Origin: Smittium culicis | Taxonomy: Eukaryota > Kickxellomycota > Harpellomycetes > Harpellales > Legeriomycetaceae | Assembly (NCBI GenBank): GCA_001970855.1 | Contig: LSSN01003218.1 | Location: forward strand, 1-27,673 | Length of the DNA stretch: 27,673 nt | Reading direction: 5' to 3' | Part shown: positions 19,838 to 27,673 of the stretch, piece by piece | How the letters are laid out: every line of letters begins with the position of its first letter | How positions within the stretch are numbered: the stretch's first letter is position 1 | Made by a program: the position numbers and the translations under genes | The notes under the pieces: generated by a model | Seen by the model: the letters and a program-made list of their open reading frames with translations, nothing else | The model's database searches: none | Told to the model about the DNA's origin: nothing

Positions 19838-22671
19838 ATGTCATACTGCTACAAAGTACGAGATAACTTTGAAAATTTCCCCAAAATTCCTTTTAAAAAT
19901 AATTCAAATTCACAAAAGCGCTTTGAGAAAAGAAAAAGAGTTGATGTTATAGAAATTCTGTCCGATGACGAAATAGAGCTAATCAAACCACAGCCTATAA
20001 GCCAAATAAAATCTACAGAGTCTTCGCTAAAAGATTCTTTTAAATACTTATCAAGCAATAGAACACCTAGATTAGAAAATTGTACTAATCAAATTATATT
20101 ACATAAATATATTGTCATTTTTTTCAAAACAGCTTTTAATTAAATTTATTTTCACACAATACTTATAGATAATTTTACAAATGTTGATATATCAACGCCC
20201 AATCCCGAAAAAAAATCTGTACACATAGAGAATCCTATAAAGCTTAGCGTAGAAGGTAATTTATATTATAAATCTTCACTTTGTCTCCTTTAGATATATT
20301 CATTTATTTTTCTCTGTAGATTTAATATTAAAGCCGCGGCTGAAATCTATATATTCATCAAACGATGAAAAATATTTATGTTCTCAAATTAAAAAAAATG
20401 AAGGCATGTATACATTATTATCACGAGATTTATGTCGCTAAAATATTTTTTACTTACAATAAATGCTTTAGGCCCTCCTTTATTAAATAGAAACAATCGA
20501 TCCAAGGATAAGATCCAAGTAGAGAATACAAGAATTGTATGCATTTGTCCAATCTTCTTCCATTTAATATTCTTATTCTCTATTAAACTATATTTACACT
20601 TATTTTATTAATATCTACACCACTACTCAAACAGATTTATAAAATTAACAGCCATTGTCTATTAAAGGTACTACACTAAGCTATTCAATTTTTCGAAATA
20701 AATACTAACACTTTCTTTTATTTTATATAGGGCGATCTTAGTTTCTATACAACTTGGATTTTCAATGGTGAAAAGGAATCCACCTGGAACACTGCACGAG
20801 ATATTAAAAATTTTACCCATATATTAGACTATTATTCTGGAATAAAAAATAAAAAACTAAAGGTAATATATGCTATTTTAGTAAAACACACTCTTCTAAC
20901 CCAGTAATTATTTATTTAGATATCATTTCTGTCTGACATCATTTCATTCTTTTCCTGTAATATTGATCTTGGAGTGGTACCATGGGACATACAAATGTTT
21001 GAAGGTAATATACGGAAATTGTGGGATAAAAGGTATAATTCTACAGAATCTGAAACCCCCAGTTTATCTATTATAAAACCACAAAAAAATGTGGAAATAG
21101 TGCAAAGTAGCATTACAAAATCATTTGATTTCCTCCTCAAGCCCTCCTCTTCAAAAGGTATAGTCGAAGGTATTTTTGAAAGTATATTTTCGGGGCTACC
21201 ATCAGCTAGCATTATGAATACCGAATCAAAAAATAATAACATCAAGCCCTCTCGATTAAATATTCCAAAATATAATAACATTAATGCTAACACAGTCGAC
21301 AAAATAAATAGCTTCAACACTAAGGTAAAAAGTTGTGCTGATTGTAAATCTAGCAACGTTAAACAAAAAGAAGCATGCGCCAAATTACCAGACATTATTA
21401 AAGTTGATAATTCTATATGTTTTATCAAATCAAAAAATCATCACCAGAGTGTAGATAATCTAAACTTTAAAACAGATTCTGGTTTTAAGTCGGACTACAT
21501 TTTAAACCCAAAATCAATGTCGGTATCATCATTAGTATCAGAAAATATTAAAAGTTTTCTCAAGCTTGTTGAAAATTTCAGTGGGCCTCCGATTACTATC
21601 GTAAATAATGTAGATGATGTGCCACCGCCAGCAGACTTCGAGTTTATTAATACATCAATATACGCATTAAATGTACCTAGACCGCAAGAGTTTGATGTTT
21701 TCCCTTGTTGCTGTGAATCACATCTCTTAGAAGATGATTCTCACTGTATAAGCATGGGAAACAAATCCCTAACATTATCCGAGTTTAAAAAAAGCAAATT
21801 TTATGATAGTAGTTATATTAAAGGATTTCGTGAGCGATTTTCGCCCGAAGAATTCGATACCAGACTGAAATCTATTTGTACTCCTTCATTGAGAACAGAT
21901 ACTAATACAATACTCTGTTCACATAACCTTGATGGAGGTAACCCTTATAATAGCAAAGGTTTACTAATTTTACCAGAATCTATTCCTATTTATGAATGTA
22001 ATTGGACATGTGCATGTGGCCCTTTGTGCTTCAATCGCATAGTACAGAGGGGGCCCACTGTATCTCTCCAAATTTTTCGAACAAGATTAAAAGGCTGGGG
22101 TGTAAGAACTCTTCAGCCTCTACAGAAAGGCCAATTTATTGCCGAATATGTTGGAGAGATAATTACGAACGAAGAAGCAGATAGAAGGGGTAAAAAGAAT
22201 GACAAGTTGGGCTCAACCTATTTATTTGATTTAGATGCTGATAAAGAATATGATGAGACTTGTGAATACACCATAGATGCTGCGAATTATGGCAACATCA
22301 CTCATTTTCTAAATCATTCTTGTGTACCAAATTTAAAAATCAGAGCAGTTTACACTAGTCATTGGGACTCTAATCTTCATCAACTCGCTTTTTTTACAAC
22401 TGAGCGCATACCAGCAGGTACTGAACTAACGTTTGATTACAATCCTGGTTCACCTTTTCCCGGAGAAGATGGCTATGAAAGCCGGGAGAGCAAAAAGAAA
22501 AATAATAAAAGAAAGGGCCGCAGTTTAAACTCTCCATCAGATTATGTTCGACTTGAAAACACTATTGACACTAGATCACACAAAAGTTCAAAAGAAAAAT
22601 CAGATTTTCCTAGAGAGCCATATAAATGCTATTGTGGCGCACCGAGGTGCAGAGGATTTGTCTTCTTTTAA
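19838..22671 (+). CDS. SUV39/Clr4-type histone H3 lysine-9 methyltransferase
   Basis: Seven exons: 19838-20081, 20169-20255, 20320-20403, 20472-20536, 20635-20667, 20731-20862, 20920-22671; 798 aa in this model. All phases agree. Residues 1-150 are charged and unannotated. Residues ~152-215 form a chromodomain (SFYTTWIFNGEKESTWNTA). A Ser/Asn-rich linker follows, then a Cys-rich pre-SET (~470-593), and a SET domain with KGWGVR (606-611), AEYVGEIIT, YLFDLD, NHSCVPN (from 680) and FDYN (720-723). The post-SET has CYCGAPRC (785-792) and the protein ends FVFF. The family uses S-adenosylmethionine to methylate H3K9 and build heterochromatin in the nucleus; catalytic and zinc-binding residues appear intact. 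A basic insertion of about 60 residues separates SET from post-SET. The exon 3/4 junction is uncertain: 20404 would be a GC donor, while a GT-AG alternative (20408-20490) also keeps frame. Exon 5 is only 33 nt. Confidence 0.94.
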
Positions 22672-23400
22672 ACAGATTTGGGTTAACATCAAAACGCGAA
22701 ATAACTGTAGCCCGAGAACAAATCCTATTCATAATTAAAGCATGAAGAACTAGGATATATCCTCTAGGGTTATACCTACAGAAAATCTGTTCTCAAGACT
22801 AAGAATAATCAATACTATATAGCTAGAATTTTCACATCAAAAATAAAACATTAATTAAAATATTTAACAGTATTTGTAGTAACCAAATCAGCTCACCTTT
22901 TCAGTTGTCTTTGAACACAGACAGTTAAACAAGTTCATAAAATTAACTAATTTGAATTTATGTGTTTGTTTAGGTGAATAATAAACAGTCCATGTTATCA
23001 TATCTACATGTATCAGGTAAAGAACAATAATAAATCTGATATTTTTTATTGTATAACTTTGAATTAACTTCACATTATCTAAATAATTGTCATTATAATA
23101 ACATAAAAATATTAGATCTGCAGAATTCATCGATTTTTAACAAACTATACTGATATCAACATAATATTGCTTAGTAAAAATTTTCTCTAAAGCGTTGTTT
23201 ATTTAAGATAAAAGTAAGTATATTGATTCAATACTTAAAATTATTTGAATTTTCACCGCTTATATAAATAATAGGACTTATAATCTGATAATTATACTAT
23301 ATAATTTGATAAAAAAAAAGGCATAAAAAATAATTAAAATATACATTATAAAAAAAAAGAAAAAAATGGAAAAAAAAATCGCCTAAAAGGTTATAAAATA
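22672..23400. other. 3' flank of the SUV39-like gene
   Basis: AATAAA at 22842-22847, 171 nt after the stop, is a reasonable poly(A) signal. Farther on the sequence is A+T-rich; a minus-strand open stretch at 22888-23130 has no recognisable content and I do not call it. Confidence 0.45.
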
Positions 23401-23404
23401 TTTC

Positions 23405-23489
23405 AAAAAATCTGACTCAACATGGTTGCAATTTTTTAAATATTAAATGCTTTCATCTTTCTGAAATATCCATACTTGTCAGATTTTTT
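23405..23489. repeat. Inverted repeat with 12-bp perfect arms
   Basis: AAAAAATCTGAC (23405-23416) and GTCAGATTTTTT (23478-23489) are exact reverse complements separated by 61 bp. They could be terminal repeats of a tiny element or the stem of a transcript structure; no flanking target duplication was evident. Confidence 0.5.
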
Positions 23490-23499
23490 ATTCAATTAT

Positions 23500-24090
23500 A
23501 ATTCATGAGCAAGGTGTTACTTGCTTATGTGTTTGATTGAAAAATATTTCTGTGTAACTTAGAATTAGAATATCATATTGGATATAATTGACTAGCATTA
23601 GCAGGTCAAATTATCCATGTAACTAATAAGGCATTGAGTTTACATATTAGCCGAATGCGTGTAGTGAAGATTAAGATGAGCGATTCGGAGTAATTCCATC
23701 CAATTTGAGGATCATCTGGAAATAGCAGGAACATGTTATTTCAACACATTCCTTGGTAATCTCTATACACAAGCCCTACATTCGACAGCAATAAGAATCT
23801 CAGCTGTCTAGCAGCTTATTTTAGGGAAGTCAGTTCTATCATTCATACGTTTGATTAGGAGCCTATTTTATATTATTCCTATTAATTGTAGTATATATCT
23901 AGAAGATCAATGATCTCAATGAATTTAATTTTGTTGGAACTAGCTTAATTCTATGACTGCTTGTAAAATCAGCCATCTAGCCTACTTGAAGCAATGTCTA
24001 GAAGGTTCTTTCCGTTGGCATATTGATCCCATTTCCTTTTAAATACGCAGCCGGTAGATCGCCATATGAATTTATATGTATTAGGAGTTT
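23500..24090. other. G+C-elevated block without an intact gene
   Basis: About 600 bp richer in G+C than its surroundings. On the minus strand short protein-like pieces occur in changing frames: FKRKWDQYANGKNLLDIASS, MADFTSSHRIKLVPTKLNSL, LLIKRMNDRTDFPKISC and RQLRFLLLSNVGLVYRDYQG. I recognise no family. A decayed transposon or gene copy is the likeliest explanation. Confidence 0.3.
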
Positions 24091-24439
24091 AGCTTTATTA
24101 TATCTTGAACCAACTTTACTATTTTTTAGTTTATTTTACCGCATATTTTCTTTTATTATTACTGTGTCTATGAAAAAATAGCGATAAAGTTTTTTTATTT
24201 TTTATTAGCTAAATTTTCGCTACAGTAGTAATTCTATAAACTGTTTGTAAATTTTCCGTCTAGAAAAAAAATGATAAATTTGGTAGAAAGAACGAAAAAT
24301 AATGCAATACAAATATAACTTTGTATCAATCTATAGGCTATATATTAAAGGAAACTAAGAGATATTCAAAAGATAAGCACCCTTTTTTCCCCAGCTAATA
24401 TATTAAACATTATTTAGAATTAAATAAAAAACTTGTTTT

Positions 24440-24810
24440 GTAATAAGGCCGTGCCAGAAGCAATTGAAAATTTATTTTTAGTGTGCGGAAGGTGGCAAGC
24501 CATACGCTTAGATAATATTGTGCGATTTTTAAAAAAAATCATAATTTTTATAATTTAAATTTTTCTTCTTCCGGCCCAGCTCAAATGGAGCAGGTTGGAA
24601 AACTCCTTGGGGGGTGAGTCTAAAAAATCTTTTAACCAGCTTCGTGTTGGTAACGCATTTATAATTATTTGGATGGCAACAGTAAAATTTTTGGATAGCA
24701 TCCGTGCTACCTGATTGCTAATGCTTAAAGGTATTATTTAATAACCAGCCCCCTCGGACAGATTTTCGGTTTGTATAGAGCTAATCTAGCGGGAGAGAGG
24801 GATTGGATAG
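24440..24810. repeat. G+C-richer patch C with no gene
   Basis: A mosaic of G+C-rich segments (around 24445-24510, 24570-24625 and 24750-24810) in an A+T-rich background. Its GACTCACC-type segment (minus strand, near 24605-24620) weakly resembles islands A and B. No coding frame or tRNA fold was found. Confidence 0.3.
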
Positions 24811-26300
24811 AATTTTTTAGTAAAATATTATATCTTTTTATACAACATAATAATGCTTTAAATTAATTTCTCGTAAAAAAAAAAAACGAATTATTATAAC
24901 TGTTCATATTCTATCATTGTATTTATGCAAGAAATACTAGTTTATTACGCCAAAGCATATAAATTTCATCTATTAATTATTAGAAAAGTATTTAGAAACT
25001 ATGAGAATGAAATTGTTAGTCGAAATATTTTCATGACGGTATTAAATGGCACTTGCTATAATTCATAAAATTTGGCCAAAAATTATTTAGAATAAATAAT
25101 TTTATATTTCAATAACATATATTAGATGATTTACTAAAAAATTTAAAGATTTCGATCTTTTATTTACAATTAAAATCATCTTATAAAACATTAAATTAAA
25201 TTAGTATAAAGCTTATTATTTGAAATTAATAAATTTAATCTATACTGAAGCTTATGTATATACTTATATTATATGGTTGTGATTAGAAAAGGGCGGAAAT
25301 AAATTTTATTTATGAAATTTTTTGTTATTAATATTAGAAAATTATTTATGTAAAAGCTCAGAATTCATAAATCTTATTTTTTATACTGAAATTATCTTAT
25401 TTCACCCCATATTCAAAAATAATAAATTTGGAGTGTATAAGCTGTTTCATATAAATATATACCTATTTTTTTTAAAAAATTTTTTGTTTTGTGAAATTTA
25501 TTTTTCAAATATTTATTATGCCAGCTTCTATTTTCTTTATTGATGTATCTAATTATTTATTTGGAAAATATTTGAATTTGAATTTATAAATTGTAGATAT
25601 GATTTTGATATTGTATAATTGAGTTTATTGTAAAATAAGAAAATAAAGTATTTTTACAATAGTATTTTATTGATGTATTTACCGAAATTAATGTTAAATT
25701 TTTAACTAATGAATAACTAGGTTTTTATAAATCCAAGTAAATAATAGTCGCTATTTATATATTTCTTCAATAGGTTTTAGTAAATATTATAGTTGATATA
25801 TGTATAAAAAATTCTGCATTTTTTGTAATCTGTTAAACAAGTGTATATTAATATATGCACGCAGATATAGTTAATAATATAAAATAAAGATGGACTTTGA
25901 GAAATAATATTTACCTCTGATTCTATAAATATAGCGCATATGACAGGTTTTTTTTAATACATATATATAATTATTTTTTTATCTCTTACTTATAACTTAT
26001 AAATTTTGAGAATTAAAAATTTAAATATAACTAAAGTAATCCTAGTATTGAATTCTGATTCAAAATACATAGATATTAAAAAATTATTATTTATTATAAA
26101 TAAAGTATATAATAATTTTTAAAAAAAATCCGTTTTCATGAAATTTTCATAGTGCTAAATTATTACTAATCCTAGAATATGCTGATATTTCGAGCTAATT
26201 TTATTAGTTAAAATTAAAATGAAATTAAGTTGTAAAAATTTTTATAGAATCATCGTTAGACATGTATAAAAATTTATTAAACACCCGGATAACGTTTAAT
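24811..26300. other. A+T-rich non-genic stretch
   Basis: Very low G+C and only chance-length open frames, such as a hydrophobic plus-strand stretch at 25322-25543. I see nothing that supports a gene. Confidence 0.5.
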
Positions 26301-26317
26301 TTCAATAAAATAACCAA

Positions 26318-26467
26318 TTCATTTTCCTTTTTTCTCTTTTAGGCGAATTAAAAAAATTGATACTATCATTTATTAAATCACACGCTTGCGATATTAAATT
26401 ATCTAGAAAATTGAAGCAGTCAGAAACTATAAATTTTAATTTATATAATTTAAAAAATATAGAATAA
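26318..26467 (+). other. Isolated splice-acceptor-like site followed by a 40-codon open frame
   Basis: One of the longest pyrimidine tracts in the window (about 26329-26340, TTTTCTCTTTTAG) ends at AG 26341-26342. Directly after it a frame is open for 40 codons (GC GAA TTA ...) to a TAA at 26465, beginning ELKKLILSFIKSHACDIKLS. No other exon could be attached. It could be the last exon of an unrecognised gene or chance. Confidence 0.2.
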
Positions 26468-26749
26468 ATCATATTATTATATGAAATAAAAATTAATCGA
26501 TGTATATTTTTCATAACTTAGGCCTAGTACTAATGAATGAAGGGTATTAATTCAATTTTTACAAATAAGAGTTGGAATGTGAGAGGATGGGGGTGAGTTA
26601 TTTTTAATAAATGGCTTATTTAATTTTCCAAATACAAATTAGATATGAAATAACCCATTAATATAATATAAAAACGCATTCGCGAACCCTAAAGGAATTT
26701 ATAGCATTAAAAAAAGATAGAGATAAATTATAAGCTTAGATTTACTAGG

Positions 26750-26809
26750 TTGCTATTGCTATTGCTATTGCTATTGCTATTGCTATTGCTATTGCTATTG
26801 CTATTGCTA
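26750..26809. repeat. (TTGCTA)10 hexanucleotide microsatellite
   Basis: Ten uninterrupted copies of TTGCTA followed by a long T run and AG at 26825-26826. It is the cleanest tandem repeat in the window. As codons it would read as alternating Ala/Ile, Leu/Leu or Cys/Tyr, but there is no surrounding ORF. Confidence 0.97.
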
Positions 26810-26827
26810 TAATTTTTTTTTTTTAGA

Positions 26828-27673
26828 CCTGTCTATCCTAATTGGAACTCATACCACAATAGCTTCTTAGAGCGACAGGGTAAATTATTTTGTGATCCCA
26901 AGAGTTCTGTACTCAGAAGAAACTTCCTTTTATTAATAACAAATATCAAACAACACAAAAACGAATGGAACGAATTCAAGCTTTATAGAGTCGTGATTGA
27001 GTTATACGGGAAATCTTGACGCGTGCAATAATGAATATTGCAGTTAGTATATCATACATAAAAAAATACAAAAAACATCTTTTCTAATAAATTAAAAGCC
27101 GGAAAACACGCAAACTAAATTAAATAAGTTTTCGAGAAAATTAATCTATATTCAAATTTATAATATGTAACTTGGTTATTTTTTTTTTTAGAGATTCAAA
27201 TATATTTTTTGGGCTAGAAAATGATACCAATAACATTTATAAACAGGTAAATAAAAAAGTGCAACTCTTCAACACTAAAAAGTTAATAAGATATTTTTAA
27301 GGCTTTATAAGCATTGTACGAAGAGTGTTGGTTTACAGATATGTATTAAATATGGAATAATATATTAGAAAGCTTAATAGTCAAGATAATTAGTATTTAA
27401 TAAAAACCAGTTTCTAAATTAATGTCAATTATCGATCGACTACTATCAAAATCAGTTTCAATTAGACAAATAAAATATGTTGATTCAAGTAGAGCTTGCA
27501 GGAAATCGGGTATTTGGAGACTTTAATGTCTAATTTAAACAAATTGGGCAAGCAAACTAACTTTGAAGTTTCAAGAAATGCTGTTGGTAAACACGTTATC
27601 AGCAGTTATGAATTACTGTAAATAAAAAATTAGTCACAAATTATACATATAAAAGAAATTAAAAAAAGAAATT
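26828..27673. other. A+T-rich end of window, no gene seen
   Basis: After the microsatellite a 6-bp inverted repeat CCTGTC (26828-26833) and GACAGG (26874-26879) flanks a moderately G+C-rich segment that does not fold as a tRNA by eye. The remainder has no credible open frame. Confidence 0.45.

Noticed and set aside
20916..21428. 170-codon minus-strand open frame inside the SUV39-like gene
   Set aside because: Antisense shadow of exon 7, whose plus-strand frame carries the conserved protein.
22002..22738. Short plus-strand frames at 22002-22184 and 22544-22738
   Set aside because: Out-of-frame shadows overlapping the SET and post-SET coding frame.
26828..26880. Possible structured RNA between CCTGTC and GACAGG
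   Set aside because: Only 6 bp of stem and no further internal pairing seen.

Overview
This is an A+T-rich eukaryotic nuclear window, roughly 20-25 % G+C by eye outside exons, with four intron-bearing protein genes in about 27.7 kb. All introns are short (57-214 nt), most with GTATNN/GTAANN-type donors and T-rich tracts before AG. The carnosine-N-methyltransferase-like protein, the phosducin-like protein and the SUV39/Clr4-type histone methyltransferase look more like fungal than animal homologues to me (for example QGNEFSYLM and WHFEN-PGE-SIELT in the methyltransferase; LPILLIYKNGELVGN in the phosducin-like protein). My best reading is an A+T-rich, probably early-diverging fungus. Harpellales or Neocallimastigomycota would suit the composition, but that is a guess from memory and not a search result.

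Layout. 1-420: 3' flank with two related small hairpins. 423-1381 (-): a two-exon gene of unknown function with a presequence-like N-terminus. 1382-2909: shared upstream region of that gene and the next. 2910-4108 (+): four-exon phosducin-like protein. 4109-4548: convergent 3' ends. 4549-6315 (-): five-exon N2227/CARNMT1-type methyltransferase. 6316-19837: a 13.5-kb gene-poor stretch with coding-like relics, a piggyBac-like MITE candidate, hairpins and G+C islands. 19838-22671 (+): seven-exon SUV39/Clr4-type H3K9 methyltransferase with chromodomain, pre-SET, SET and post-SET. 22672-27673: 5 kb without a convincing gene, containing a (TTGCTA)10 microsatellite and several inverted repeats.

The four genes do not form one pathway: G-beta/CCT folding co-factor, small-molecule or peptide histidine methylation, heterochromatin, and one unknown. 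They share an architecture. Each start codon lies 2-12 nt after a splice-acceptor-like AG. Each gene also has CCAAT/ATTGG elements upstream: about 100 nt away in the methyltransferase gene, about 210-370 nt in the other three. This suggests either 5'-UTR introns in all four genes or spliced-leader trans-splicing, and is the observation I would test first. No complete tRNA, rRNA, CRISPR array or intact transposon was recognised.
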